A DNA stretch of 59,208 nucleotides from JBAXGW01 sp037139195 (GCA_037139195.1 JBAXGW010000023.1:1-59208); one strand, 5' to 3'; positions 38,509 through 48,415 are shown, counted from the stretch's first letter. Made by a program: numbers and translations. Notes: a model not told the origin generated them from the sequence alone.

Positions 38509-39891
38509 ATGAAATACAAATTTATAATACTCTTTTTTTTATTAAATGTTAGTTTCTCATTTTCTCAAATAAAACTTCCAGGTCTTTGGAAGGGACAGAT
38601 TTTTACAAATGGTGACACCATAAAATTTGAAGTTACTTTTAAAAAAGAGAAGAAGCAATACGATGGATTAATGGATGTTCCAGAGCAAAATGCATTGGAT
38701 TTGCCTCTAAAAAATATAACACTTCAAAAAGATAAAGTACATTTTACTTTTGGAAATTCAATTATGGTTTTTGATGGTGTAGGTGCTAAAGATTCAATAA
38801 ACGGTAATTTCCAACAATCCATTTATGCAGGAAGTTTTTTCCTTAAAAAAGTGGGCACATTGAAACAAATATCACAAAAATCTCCTTACAACGAACAAGA
38901 AGTAAGTATTGCCAATAATGACATTGTATTAGGCGGAACATTATCCTCACCAAAGGGGAAAGGTCCTTTTCCTGCTGTAATTCTTATTACTGGAAGCGGA
39001 GCACAAAATAGAAATGAAACTATTTTTGGATTCGAAATATTTAAGGTTATTGCCGATTACTTAACGCGAAACGGAATAGCTGTTCTTAGATTAGACGACA
39101 GAGGTATAGGAAAATCTACCGGAGATTTCACTAAATCAACAACACTTGACTTTGCCTCTGATATAGAAAAGGCATTTGAATTTTTAAAAACTAAAAAAAT
39201 TATTAATCCATCAAAGATAGGTCTTTTAGGACATAGCGAAGGAGGTATAATTGCACCTATTGTTGCTAATAAATATACAGATGTTGCTTTTGTTGTTTTA
39301 ATGGCTGGACCAGCTATTACAGGGGAAGAAATTTTACTTCTTCAAACAAAAGAGATAATGATAGCAGATAACGCTCCAGATTCAATAATAAATAAAGCTG
39401 TTTATACTAATGCTCTATTGTATAATGCTGTAAAAACTGGTAAGGGTTGGGATAAAGTTGATTCCATCCTTTATTTGCAAGTTAAATCTGAATTAGATTC
39501 TATGTCATTAAATAAAAAATCTTTAATAAAAGATGAAGCCAAATATATCAATCTACGTATTAAAAACATCGAGAAACAAGTACTAAGCGATTGGTTTAAA
39601 TTCTTTTTAACGTATAATCCTTTTCCTGCATTGGTTGAACTCAAGTGCCCAGCTCTTTTGCTTTATGGAGAAAAGGATTTGCAAGTTCCATCTGTTGAAA
39701 ATGCCCAAAGTGCAAAGAAAGCCATTTTAAACAATCCTAATGCTATAATTAAATTGTATCCAAAGGCAAATCATCTATTTCAAAATGCTAATACTGGCAG
39801 TGTAAGAGAGTACTCAAAACTAGAACCCAAATTTACTGATGGTTTTTTGGATGATATTTTTAATTTTATTAAAACTAATACGAATAAATAA
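38509..39891 (+). CDS. Secreted alpha/beta hydrolase with N-terminal beta domain
   Basis: A 460-residue exported protein. The signal peptide is MKYKFIILFFLLNVSFSFSQ. Residues about 21-130 are a lipocalin-like beta module (LPGLWKGQIFTNGDTIKFEVTF). The hydrolase fold has the oxyanion strand ILITGSGAQNRNE, the nucleophile elbow GHSEGGIIAP (Ser, about residue 246), Asp in LLYGEKDLQVP and His in ANHLF. Probably an esterase or peptidase of the periplasm or surface. It lies 7 bp downstream of pth, an operon that looks only positional. Confidence 0.88.
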   Translation: MKYKFIILFFLLNVSFSFSQIKLPGLWKGQIFTNGDTIKFEVTFKKEKKQYDGLMDVPEQNALDLPLKNITLQKDKVHFTFGNSIMVFDGVGAKDSINGNFQQSIYAGSFFLKKVGTLKQISQKSPYNEQEVSIANNDIVLGGTLSSPKGKGPFPAVILITGSGAQNRNETIFGFEIFKVIADYLTRNGIAVLRLDDRGIGKSTGDFTKSTTLDFASDIEKAFEFLKTKKIINPSKIGLLGHSEGGIIAPIVANKYTDVAFVVLMAGPAITGEEILLLQTKEIMIADNAPDSIINKAVYTNALLYNAVKTGKGWDKVDSILYLQVKSELDSMSLNKKSLIKDEAKYINLRIKNIEKQVLSDWFKFFLTYNPFPALVELKCPALLLYGEKDLQVPSVENAQSAKKAILNNPNAIIKLYPKANHLFQNANTGSVREYSKLEPKFTDGFLDDIFNFIKTNTNK

Positions 39892-39970
39892 AACAACAAA
39901 AATTAATGGCAGAATAAAGCCCTTAACGAAGTTAAATATAATTTAGATTGCAACCATTAAATTTGAAGAT

Positions 39971-40735
39971 ATGACAAAAATTGTTTCATATAATGTAAAT
40001 GGAATTAGAGCCGCACTAGGAAAAGGGTTGATTGAATGGCTAAAGGCTGTAAATGCTGATATTGTGTGCTTTCAGGAAATAAAAGCAAATCCCGAACAAT
40101 TTGATGCCTCAGTATTTGAAGAAATTGGATACAAACATTATTGGTATCCAGCCGTGAAAAAAGGATATAGCGGAACTGCTATTTTAACTCGCATACAACC
40201 AAAACTGGTAACTTGTGGAATGGGAATCGAAAAGTATGATTTCGAAGGAAGAATGATTCGAGCCGACTTTGATGATTTTTCAGTTATTAGCGTATACCAT
40301 CCTTCTGGCTCCAGTGGTGATGAACGTCAAGGGTTTAAAATGATTTGGCTGGAAGATTTTCAAAACTATATTAATGAGTTGAAAAAAGAGATCCCAAATC
40401 TAATTATTTCAGGTGATTATAATATTTGTCATCGAGCAATTGATATTCATGACCCAAAAGGAAATGCTAATTCATCCGGCTTTTTGCCAGAAGAGCGAGA
40501 ATGGATAGATTCATTTATTAAAACCGGATTTGTTGATACTTTTAGATATTTTAACGACCAACCAAATAATTATTCTTGGTGGAGCTACAGAGCTAATGCT
40601 CGTGCTAACAACAAAGGTTGGAGAATTGATTATCACATGGCTGCAAAATCTCTTGAAAACAGACTAAAGCGCGCTTTAATTCTTCCAGATGCTATGCATT
40701 CCGATCATTGTCCAATAATAGTGGAAATTGATTAA
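39971..40735 (+). CDS. xth: Exodeoxyribonuclease III
   Basis: A 254-residue DNase of the EEP superfamily for base-excision repair (AP endonuclease and 3' exonuclease). Motifs are YNVNGIRAA, CFQEIKA (metal-binding Glu), YSGTAILT, SGDYNICHRAIDIHDP, WWSYRANARANNKGWRIDYHM and the last DAMHSDHCPI with the catalytic Asp-His. Normal length. Followed by a bidirectional terminator. Confidence 0.96.
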   Translation: MTKIVSYNVNGIRAALGKGLIEWLKAVNADIVCFQEIKANPEQFDASVFEEIGYKHYWYPAVKKGYSGTAILTRIQPKLVTCGMGIEKYDFEGRMIRADFDDFSVISVYHPSGSSGDERQGFKMIWLEDFQNYINELKKEIPNLIISGDYNICHRAIDIHDPKGNANSSGFLPEEREWIDSFIKTGFVDTFRYFNDQPNNYSWWSYRANARANNKGWRIDYHMAAKSLENRLKRALILPDAMHSDHCPIIVEID

Positions 40736-40778
40736 TTATTGAAGAAGCTAGTTCTTATTTTATAAACATAGAAATAAA

Positions 40779-40820
40779 AAAAATCATAATTCTGAAGCTA
40801 CGTTAAAAATTATGATTTTT
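40779..40820. terminator. Bidirectional terminator between xth and the convergent gene
   Basis: AAAAATCATAATT and AATTATGATTTTT, a perfect 13-bp stem with a 16-nt loop, with A- and T-rich flanks usable on both strands. Confidence 0.8.
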
Positions 40821-40839
40821 AATTTCTTTAGGTTAATAA

Positions 40840-41274
40840 CTAAAGTACCTCTTCGCTAACAAATTTTCCATCAATAGAAAATTTCATTAATTTTTTCTTA
40901 GTTTTTTGAACCATTTCAACAATATATGAATCTTCGCCTTGCACAACTTGATAGAAGTAATTGCTATATTTAAAACCCTGTGCATTATCTTTAATATACG
41001 TTTTAATTTTCAACGGCAAATATTCTTTGTCCATAAAAAATTTTGTAGTTTTTAGCATTCCTGATTGTTCGAAAATCATTTCTACTGGACCCGATTCAAT
41101 TTTAAATTTTGCAACAAATAATTCTCCTGCTTTTTCCCAAGTAGGATTAGTAACATCGGCTCTTGTTACTTCAAATGTTTTTTTTACTCCTTCTGGAATA
41201 TCATTAACTGTAAGTTTTTGGGCAAATGAACTTACTGAAAACATCATTAAAAATACAACTACAAGCTTTTTCAT
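40840..41274 (-). CDS. Secreted PepSY-like small protein
   Basis: A 144-residue exported protein (MKKLVVVFLMMFSVSSFAQ). After cleavage it has a DUF2874/PepSY-like beta-alpha pattern: VNDIPEGVKKTFEVTRADVTNPTWEKAGELFVAKF, then FEQSGMLKTTKFFMD and IVEMVQKTKKKLMKFSIDGKFV. Such proteins are periplasmic with unknown targets. It is single, convergent with xth. Confidence 0.7.
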   Translation of the reverse strand: MKKLVVVFLMMFSVSSFAQKLTVNDIPEGVKKTFEVTRADVTNPTWEKAGELFVAKFKIESGPVEMIFEQSGMLKTTKFFMDKEYLPLKIKTYIKDNAQGFKYSNYFYQVVQGEDSYIVEMVQKTKKKLMKFSIDGKFVSEEVL

Positions 41275-41411
41275 ATCGATATAATTTTAGATTTATAAAA
41301 TTATGAAAAAATAATGGCTTGAAACATAAAAATGAAAAAAATAATTTTTATTCCTGTTTTTTAGCCAAAAAATTAGTAATATTGCTTTTAGATATAATGA
41401 AATACCATATT

Positions 41412-42191
41412 ATGAATCGATTTCTATTACTCTTTTTTCTTGTAGCACTTTTTTCTTTTCAAGTTTTTTCTGCCGAAATGAAGCTAAAAGGTGGTTTTTA
41501 TGGAGATAATATTATTATTGACAACCCAAGCATTGATAACAATTTTTGTGTAAAATCAGTTAAAGTAAATGGAATAATTTCTAATTCGGAAATTTCATCG
41601 AATACATTTGAAATAGATTTAATAGCTCTTAATCTTGAAATTGGAGCTACTATTGACATAATTATTACACATAGCGATAATTGTAAACCAAAAATTCTGA
41701 ATCCTGAAGTTCTTATTGAAAAATGTGGTTTTACTATGGTTGGCAACAAGCAAGATAAAAAAACAGATGAAATTAGTTTTACTATGGTAAAACAGTTGTC
41801 GAAATTACCATATACTATAGAACAATATCGTTGGAAAAGATGGATTGAGGTTCAAAAAATTGATGTTGTTTTTGCTGATACAGCTGTATATAAATTTAAA
41901 CCCGTACTTCATTCAGGAGCAAATTTGTTTCGTGTAAAACAAACTTCGAATAGAGGAAATACATGCTATTCTGCAGATATTAAAGCACGTTCAATGCTTA
42001 AGGAAGTTACATTTCTTTACGATAAAAAAGCGCTTACTTTAACATTTAGTATAGAAACAAAGTACGAAATTTACGACAAAAAAGGTGTACTAGTTAAGAG
42101 TGGATTTGCAAAAACTATCGAACTATCTGATATAAGTAGAGATGCCTATTTCTTAAATTACGACAATGAATCAATTCAAGTATATTTGTAA
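41412..42191 (+). CDS. Secreted protein of unknown function
   Basis: A 259-residue exported protein (MNRFLLLFFLVALFSFQVFSAEM). It is beta-rich, with a possible Ig-like first half (FGDNIIIDNPSIDNNF region, IDIIITHSDNC) and a C-terminal segment (LTLTFSIETKYEIYDKKGVLVKSGFAKTIEL) that resembles a reduced T9SS-type beta unit but ends SIQVYL, so sorting by T9SS is uncertain. The longer frame from 41319 adds 31 residues in front; a TAATATTG box near 41374-41382 and the signal peptide support ATG 41412. It ends 2 bp before the convergent lipoprotein gene. Confidence 0.6.
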   Translation: MNRFLLLFFLVALFSFQVFSAEMKLKGGFYGDNIIIDNPSIDNNFCVKSVKVNGIISNSEISSNTFEIDLIALNLEIGATIDIIITHSDNCKPKILNPEVLIEKCGFTMVGNKQDKKTDEISFTMVKQLSKLPYTIEQYRWKRWIEVQKIDVVFADTAVYKFKPVLHSGANLFRVKQTSNRGNTCYSADIKARSMLKEVTFLYDKKALTLTFSIETKYEIYDKKGVLVKSGFAKTIELSDISRDAYFLNYDNESIQVYL

Positions 42192-42193
42192 TA

Positions 42194-42691
42194 TTATTCA
42201 ACTTTAATTTCAAATTCATACTTTTTTGCAAATACTTTCATCGAATCAGTCAGCTTTTTTAATGATTCTGAAAGTTTTCTGTCTATTTCCTGATTTAAAA
42301 ATACAGAGCGGTCTTCCATTACCTGCGAATACATTTCCTCAGGCAAGGCATTTATTGCTATCAATTGTCCATATTCATTATCAATTACTCCTGATAATTC
42401 GCTAAAAAATACTCTGGTAGCGTGAAGTAAAGCTGAATCGTTATCAAACTCAGCTAATGTATTAATAGTGTCGTTGTAGCTTTTAGCAAGATTTAGAGCA
42501 AATTGTTGAGCTTCAAACATTTTTTTTGGAAATCGCACTTTCATTGAAGCATCCAGAGAATCAATAGCAACAATTAAATTGTTTTCAAGCTTTGTAATTT
42601 TATCATAATATTTTGTGGCTTTATCTTTACTAGATGTGCATGAAATACCTAAAAACGAACAAACTAAAGCGATAAAAACAATTTTTTTCAT
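42194..42691 (-). CDS. Lipoprotein of unknown function
   Basis: A 165-residue lipoprotein (MKKIVFIALVCSFLGISC; lipobox LGISC). The mature part is almost entirely helical, with a heptad-like acidic pattern (ITKLENNLIVAIDSLDASM, LSESLKKLTDSMKVFAKKYE), resembling DUF3829-type or LIC-like helical bundles. It follows the PPAD-like gene by 2 bp on the same strand, so the two are probably co-transcribed. Confidence 0.7.
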   Translation of the reverse strand: MKKIVFIALVCSFLGISCTSSKDKATKYYDKITKLENNLIVAIDSLDASMKVRFPKKMFEAQQFALNLAKSYNDTINTLAEFDNDSALLHATRVFFSELSGVIDNEYGQLIAINALPEEMYSQVMEDRSVFLNQEIDRKLSESLKKLTDSMKVFAKKYEFEIKVE

Positions 42692-42693
42692 AT

Positions 42694-44439
42694 CTATTTT
42701 ACTATTATTTTTTGTGTAAATATATCTTTTTCGCTTGCAAATTTAACAAAATAAACTCCACTAGAATAATTTCTTGCATCAAAGAAAAAATTTCTTTCAC
42801 CTACTGGCAAATTCCCATTAAATATTGTTTCAACTTTTTCGCCAACCATGTTAAATAAAGAAATATCTGCTTGTTGGTTTTCGGAATTAACTATTGGAAC
42901 ACAAGTTATTGCGCTCGCTGGATTTGGGTATATAGATTTTATAATAGTTTCAACTACTGTTTCGTTATTACTAGTTGATGTTCCTAATACTTTAAACTTC
43001 CAGTATCCAGTTGGAGCTGTTATAGGTCTAACTTGAGTTTTACCTGAAACGGAATTAGCTTCTACATAATAATAAACTGTTTTTCCTGCCTGTTGAGCAG
43101 GTATGTTTCCTGTCCAAATATTATTGATGACATCTGTAATGCTCATGGATACATTTGACCATGGCTGTAAAGTATCGGTAGTGTAATATACTTTAGCCGT
43201 TTGAATTCCTGAACGATGCATCATTTTAGCATTTACAATATAAGGGGTTGTTGTATTATATGTGTCTTGAAGTCGTTGATGAGAAATTAGCAAAGGATTG
43301 TTAGTTCCTACAGCATGAGTAATACAATGAATTGCTCCACTTGAAGGAATAGTTTGATTACAGTTAATTCCAACAATTTTATAACCAGGAAGGTTTTCAC
43401 GATAAATACGATAAGCAACTGTATCATATTGTTCATAGTAGGTTGGGAAAATATAAGTTTTATTTACAAAAACGCCATTTGTAAATGTCAAATAATCGCC
43501 ACTTCCACTAGGCCAAGCTGTGCCATCAGGAGGCATAGGAATGCGAACAATTTTATAAGGCGTTCCAAACACTGAATTGCAATTTGATAATAGATATTGA
43601 ATATTTGCTTCAATTTGTGGTCCATCAGCTATGCCAGTTGGGTATTGACCCACTAACATTGTTTCTTCATCTAAAAGTTTAATATGCATATCAATATGAT
43701 GAATGCCGTCATAAGGTAAGGTTTGAAATTTAACATATTTTTCAATGCCCATAAATTTTTTAATCATTGTATCAATCTGAGCCTCTGTAGAACCGGTGTT
43801 TTCATCTAAAATTAATTTTGAAGAAAAAGCTTTGCCAAAACCGTCAGGTATAAAATTTCCTCCAGGAGTAGTCAGAGCGTATGGGGCATTTGTCATTTGA
43901 TATAGTGGAATATTCATTTTAGCTGCAATATCAATTGGGGTAGCATCATCTTGTGGACGAGGTCGGTTATAAATCCAGTCTACCAACAACAGAGAATCTA
44001 CATCATTAGTATAAACGGTATTTGCCATATAATCGCGAATCCAAACCGAATTTCCGGTACCAGTTCGTTGCGCTACAAACGAAACATTTTGCAAACTTAT
44101 TCCCGCTCCTGTTAATGTTGTTTTTACCGAATTAGAATCGCTGCAAACAATTATCACTTTACATTCTAATACTGCATTTCTAACTATTTCTCTTAAAACA
44201 GTTGTATATGAAAGCCATTTAATTGTCAGAGTTTGAACTTCTTCCCATTCTGCTGCAGCTCTTACTTTTGAAGCAGGTGGATTAGTAAAGCCTCTAGTTT
44301 CGATAGAGTTGAGATATGATTTCATTTGTGTTTGCTCTTGTGGCGTCATGTAATTTGGCAAGTCTTGAGCAGAAAGGGATAGAGAAAAGTATGAAATGCT
44401 TGAAAAAAGCACACACATCATTTTTATGGAAAATCTCAT
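42694..44439 (-). CDS. Porphyromonas-type peptidylarginine deiminase (PPAD-like), T9SS-sorted
   Basis: A 581-residue secreted enzyme that should convert peptide arginine to citrulline, or agmatine-type substrates. It aligns with PPAD: Asp136 in SVWIRDYM, His248 and Asp250 in GIHHIDMH, and nucleophile Cys372 in SSGAIHCITH, against PPAD Asp130, His236, Asp238 and Cys351. An NRPRP segment gives Arg159 and Arg161, the spacing of PPAD Arg152/Arg154 that read a C-terminal arginine. An Ig-like domain (about 400-500) and a T9SS type A domain (IYPNPASAITCVPI, YSSGVYFVKFASE) follow. The start is ATG 44439, just before the signal peptide. Agmatine deiminase is the alternative. Confidence 0.85.
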   Translation of the reverse strand: MRFSIKMMCVLFSSISYFSLSLSAQDLPNYMTPQEQTQMKSYLNSIETRGFTNPPASKVRAAAEWEEVQTLTIKWLSYTTVLREIVRNAVLECKVIIVCSDSNSVKTTLTGAGISLQNVSFVAQRTGTGNSVWIRDYMANTVYTNDVDSLLLVDWIYNRPRPQDDATPIDIAAKMNIPLYQMTNAPYALTTPGGNFIPDGFGKAFSSKLILDENTGSTEAQIDTMIKKFMGIEKYVKFQTLPYDGIHHIDMHIKLLDEETMLVGQYPTGIADGPQIEANIQYLLSNCNSVFGTPYKIVRIPMPPDGTAWPSGSGDYLTFTNGVFVNKTYIFPTYYEQYDTVAYRIYRENLPGYKIVGINCNQTIPSSGAIHCITHAVGTNNPLLISHQRLQDTYNTTTPYIVNAKMMHRSGIQTAKVYYTTDTLQPWSNVSMSITDVINNIWTGNIPAQQAGKTVYYYVEANSVSGKTQVRPITAPTGYWKFKVLGTSTSNNETVVETIIKSIYPNPASAITCVPIVNSENQQADISLFNMVGEKVETIFNGNLPVGERNFFFDARNYSSGVYFVKFASEKDIFTQKIIVK

Positions 44440-44492
44440 GGCGGTAGTTTTTATAAGATGATAGTTTTTTGCTAATATAGTCAATAAAAAAA

Positions 44493-44530
44493 TTGAGAAA
44501 GAAAGTTTTATAACAACTGTTCTTTCTCAA
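44493..44530 (-). terminator. Terminator of the PD40 gene
   Basis: TTGAGAAAGAA and TTCTTTCTCAA, perfect 11-bp stem; on the minus strand the T7 run at 44492-44486 follows. Confidence 0.85.
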
Positions 44531-44560
44531 CTATAAGCTACTAAAATTTTAGTATTAATT

Positions 44561-45868
44561 TTATTTTAATTCGATATTATCGTTTTTAGCAGTTAAATCT
44601 ACTTGATATATATCTAACCCTGAATTGTTTTTTGAGGAGATATAAAAACCAAATTTATCGTTACTAGACACAAAATAATTAAAATCGTCCTCAACGGTAT
44701 TTATTGGAAATCCTAGATTTTCTGATTTTTCCCAAAAACCTTCTTCCGACTGAGTTGTAACAAATATATCAAATCCACCAATAGCTGAATGGCCCTTAGA
44801 ACTAAAATAAAGAGTAACGCCATCTGGCAAAATAAATGGTGTTATTTCATCTTTGTCGGTATTTACAGTTGGACCAAGGTTAGTTGCTTTGCCCCACTCG
44901 CCAGATTCTAATTTTTCGGCTTTGTAAATATCAAAACCACCATATCCACCTTTTCTATTACTAGAAAAATATAATATGTTGCCATCAAAGCTCAAACTAG
45001 CAGATGTTTCATCAAATTTAGTATTTATATTTTCATTCAATTTAATAGGAGTAGTCAATTTGTTATTTATAAAATTGGAAAGGTATATGTCTCCTTTTTG
45101 TGTTTTGTAAGTAGAAAGAAAAACCTTTTCATTAGGATTTTTTACGTTCGATTGATTTTCTTCAAATGCTATTTCAACAGGATTTTCCCACTTGCCACTA
45201 TTATTTTGAGTAATTAAAATAATTTTATCATTTTGAGTGGTATAAATCAATTTATTGTTTTGTGATAAAAGTAATAATGATTTTGAATAATCATTTGGGT
45301 TTGTTCCGGTATTAAGAGCCTGACGATTAATTCTTGAGATTTGATAAGTGCTTTTCTCAGAGAACACAAAATTTGTTTTCAATTGATTGCATTTCTGAAT
45401 TTCATTTTCAATTTTTATTAAACTGTTTTTATCGTTTGATGCTAATTTTTTGTATATACTAAGAAAATTAATGCTTTTATCAGCCTGATATTCGCCTAAA
45501 TAGGCTTCAGCTAAATAATAGTAGGTTTCAATAGGAGCATTAATTTCTTCAAATGTTTGAGCATAATTGGTGCTTACGTTTGGCAATGCTTTTTCAAAAT
45601 AGTTAATAGACATGGAGCGATCAATTCTTTCTGGAGAATTTAAATAGCATAATCCAATGTGGTATTGAATATTGGCAGTGCTCTTTTGAGCATCAAGTTC
45701 AAGAAAATGCTTTAGTGCTCCTCTATAGTTCCTAGAGTTAATCATTTTAACAGCAAGAACAAATTTTTGCTTTAAATCACGATCATTTGAGTTAACTGCC
45801 GAATAATAACAAGTATTCGACAAACAAATGAAAATGACAAAAAATATTAATAGTATTTTTGATTTCAT
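44561..45868 (-). CDS. TPR and PD40 beta-propeller protein
   Basis: A 435-residue exported protein (MKSKILLIFFVIFICLSNTC; possible lipoprotein). Residues about 40-165 are TPR-like helices (ALKHFLELDAQKSTANIQYHIGLCYL, YYLAEAYLGEYQADKSI). Residues about 185-430 hold PD40 propeller strands (ASLSFDGNILYFSSNRKGGYGGFDIYKA, PFILPDGVTLYFSSKGHSAIGGFDIF). This is the N-terminal plan of the OmpA/PD40 proteins linked to T9SS machinery (PorE-like), but the peptidoglycan-binding OmpA domain is missing. Role unproven. Confidence 0.8.
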   Translation of the reverse strand: MKSKILLIFFVIFICLSNTCYYSAVNSNDRDLKQKFVLAVKMINSRNYRGALKHFLELDAQKSTANIQYHIGLCYLNSPERIDRSMSINYFEKALPNVSTNYAQTFEEINAPIETYYYLAEAYLGEYQADKSINFLSIYKKLASNDKNSLIKIENEIQKCNQLKTNFVFSEKSTYQISRINRQALNTGTNPNDYSKSLLLLSQNNKLIYTTQNDKIILITQNNSGKWENPVEIAFEENQSNVKNPNEKVFLSTYKTQKGDIYLSNFINNKLTTPIKLNENINTKFDETSASLSFDGNILYFSSNRKGGYGGFDIYKAEKLESGEWGKATNLGPTVNTDKDEITPFILPDGVTLYFSSKGHSAIGGFDIFVTTQSEEGFWEKSENLGFPINTVEDDFNYFVSSNDKFGFYISSKNNSGLDIYQVDLTAKNDNIELK

Positions 45869-46061
45869 ATGGCGAGTTTTTTAATTCAATTTTACTAGGC
45901 TTTATACTTTTAAAAAAGTTTTTAGTTTCAATAAAATCGACATTTTCAGTTATAGTAAATATATGAAAATAATAACAAAAATCAAACAATCTAAATACCT
46001 AATTTTTACCAGGCATAAATACTTGATATATACTGACAAATTTCGTCGAAATTTTTTAATT

Positions 46062-46589
46062 TCAAATTTTTTTAATATTTTTTAATACCCAGCAATCTGC
46101 ATCATGAGCTCCAGACAAATAGCCTGTACTCATTAGAAATTCGTTAACAATCTCTCCGCCAGTAAAATGAAACTGTTTTTTAAACAACTTAATCCATTCT
46201 AACTTACCTTGGCTTTTATGTATGTCGAGCCAATTTTTAAAAGACCCAAACTCTTTTTGTAAGCATAATATTTGATTTGCATTATAAATTGCAGCATTTA
46301 TTTTCAAACGATTTCTGATAATGCCAGCATCTTGCATTAATCGGTTAAAATCTTTCTCATTGTAACTTGCAATTTTTTCAATTGAAAAATTACTATATGC
46401 ATTTCTGAAATTTTCGACTTTTTTAAGAATTGTGGTCCAACTTAGTCCAGCTTGGTTTATTTCTAAAATCAGGCGGCCAAACAGTTCATCATCATTGTCA
46501 ATAGGAAAACCATATTGTGTATCGTGATAAATTTTATGTTCAATTTGTTCGCCTTCTTTCAAGGAATTAACATAAGTGCAATACGACAT
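46062..46589 (-). CDS. tag: DNA-3-methyladenine glycosylase I
   Basis: A 175-residue base-excision repair glycosylase of the Tag family. Blocks match Escherichia coli Tag: YHDTQYGFPI, INQAGLSWTTILKK, MQDAGIIRNRLKI. The zinc ligands Cys4, His17, His175 and Cys179 of the E. coli enzyme are represented by Cys4, His22, His162 and Cys166 (HDADC). It is a little shorter than usual (187). Single gene. Confidence 0.93.
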   Translation of the reverse strand: MSYCTYVNSLKEGEQIEHKIYHDTQYGFPIDNDDELFGRLILEINQAGLSWTTILKKVENFRNAYSNFSIEKIASYNEKDFNRLMQDAGIIRNRLKINAAIYNANQILCLQKEFGSFKNWLDIHKSQGKLEWIKLFKKQFHFTGGEIVNEFLMSTGYLSGAHDADCWVLKNIKKI

Positions 46590-46682
46590 ATTTTTATTTT
46601 AAAATAATCGGCAAAATTAAATATTTTTTATAACTTCGTCCTCATTATTCAGTGATTATAATAATTAAAAACAAATAAATTC

Positions 46683-48395
46683 ATGAAAAAATCAATTTCA
46701 ATTTTTGCTATTGCAATAGTAGCATTATCATTGTCTTCGTGTAAATCTAAAGACAAAAAGGTTGAACAAAAAAGTGAAGCTCAAATGGAAAAAGAATACA
46801 TTGGAACACTTGCTGCTGCCGAAAAGTACACGCCTAAAAGCGATGTAAATCTCGCTGATAAAGTTAAAAACTTTGCGGTTGTTAAGCTTACTTCCGATAT
46901 CAATCATTTATCGGCAAAAGAAAAAGAAATGCTTTCGTATCTTTTTGATGCAGCTCAAATTATGGATGATATTTATTGGATGCAAACTTTAGGTCAAAAA
47001 GATGCTTTTTTATCAAAAATTAGCGACGAAACTTTAAAACGTTTTGCACAAATTAACTATGGTCCATGGGAACGCTTAGGTGGCAACAAATCTTTTATTA
47101 ATGAGATTGGCGAAAAACCTGCTGGAGCAAACTTCTATCCTGCTGATATTACTAAAGAAGAATTTGAAAAATTAGCCGATTCAAACAAAACGAGTCTTTA
47201 TACATTGATTCGCAGAAACGAAGATAAATCGTTAAGAGTAGTTTGGTATCATGATGCATATGCTGATCAAATTCAACAAGCAGCTGAATTACTAAAAAAA
47301 GCAGCTGGTGTAAGCGAAAATGCTGATTTTAAAAAATATTTAGAGCTGAGAGCAGAAGCTCTTTTAACGGATAAATATTTTGAAAGTGATATTGCTTGGA
47401 TGAATGTTAAAAATTCAAACATTGATTTTGTAATTGGACCTATTGAAAATTACGAAGATGCTCTTTTTGGATACAAAGCTGCTGCTGAAGCATTTATTTT
47501 AATTAAAGATTTAGAATGGAGCAAAAAATTAGCTCGTTTTGCAGCATTATTGCCACAATTACAAAAAGCAATTCCAACTGACGAAGCATTTAAAAAAGAA
47601 ATTCCTGGTTTAGATTCAGATATGGGTGTTTACGATGCTGTATTTTATGCTGGTGATTGTAATGCTGGAAGCAAGACTATTGCTATAAATCTTCCAAATG
47701 ATGAAAAAGTTCAATTACAAAAAGGAACAAGAAAGCTTCAGTTGAAAAACTCTATGAAAGCAAAATTTGATAATATGGTAATGCCTATTAGCAATATTCT
47801 TATCTCTGAAGCTCAACGCAAGTATATTAAATTTGATGCATTTTTTGAAAATGTAATGTTCCACGAAGTTGCTCATGGACTAGGAATCAAAAACACAATT
47901 AATGGAAAAGGAACGGTTAGAGAAGCATTAAAGGAACAATTTTCTGGAATAGAAGAAGGAAAAGCCGACATTATGGGATTATGGTTAGTTAGCAAACTTT
48001 ACGACATGAAAGAATTAAGTGCTGGCGAAGTAAATAATAACTACGTAACCTTTGTATCTGGTATTTTCCGTTCAATTCGTTTTGGCGCAGCTAGTGCTCA
48101 TGGGAAAGCAAATTTAGCTTGTTATAATTTCCTAGTTGAAAAACAGGCAATTAAATTCAATGAAAAAGATCAAACATACACTATCGATTTCAACAATATG
48201 AAAAAAGCAGTTGCTGAATTGGTTAATAAAGTTATGACGCTGGAAGCTACTGGCGATTACGAAGGCACTAAAAAATGGATAGAAGGAGCTACTATTGGCA
48301 CACAACTTCAAAAAGATTTAGATAGAATTAAAAACGCTAATATCCCAGTTGATATCGTTTTTGAAAAAGGAAAAGCGAACTTAGGATTGAAATAA
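46683..48395 (+). CDS. M49-like (DPP III-type) zinc metallopeptidase lipoprotein
   Basis: A 570-residue lipoprotein (lipobox LSLSSC, Cys20). The zinc motif is HEVAH at 394-398 (MFHEVAHGLG), with a second ligand region EEGKADIMGLW at 424-434, matching the EECRAD-type motif of dipeptidyl-peptidase III. Classical DPP III has HExxxH; the five-residue form here is the rarer variant. It could release dipeptides, complementing the two S46 enzymes. A strong bidirectional terminator follows. Confidence 0.8.
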   Translation: MKKSISIFAIAIVALSLSSCKSKDKKVEQKSEAQMEKEYIGTLAAAEKYTPKSDVNLADKVKNFAVVKLTSDINHLSAKEKEMLSYLFDAAQIMDDIYWMQTLGQKDAFLSKISDETLKRFAQINYGPWERLGGNKSFINEIGEKPAGANFYPADITKEEFEKLADSNKTSLYTLIRRNEDKSLRVVWYHDAYADQIQQAAELLKKAAGVSENADFKKYLELRAEALLTDKYFESDIAWMNVKNSNIDFVIGPIENYEDALFGYKAAAEAFILIKDLEWSKKLARFAALLPQLQKAIPTDEAFKKEIPGLDSDMGVYDAVFYAGDCNAGSKTIAINLPNDEKVQLQKGTRKLQLKNSMKAKFDNMVMPISNILISEAQRKYIKFDAFFENVMFHEVAHGLGIKNTINGKGTVREALKEQFSGIEEGKADIMGLWLVSKLYDMKELSAGEVNNNYVTFVSGIFRSIRFGAASAHGKANLACYNFLVEKQAIKFNEKDQTYTIDFNNMKKAVAELVNKVMTLEATGDYEGTKKWIEGATIGTQLQKDLDRIKNANIPVDIVFEKGKANLGLK

Positions 48396-48415
48396 AAATA
48401 ATTGATTTCAAATCA

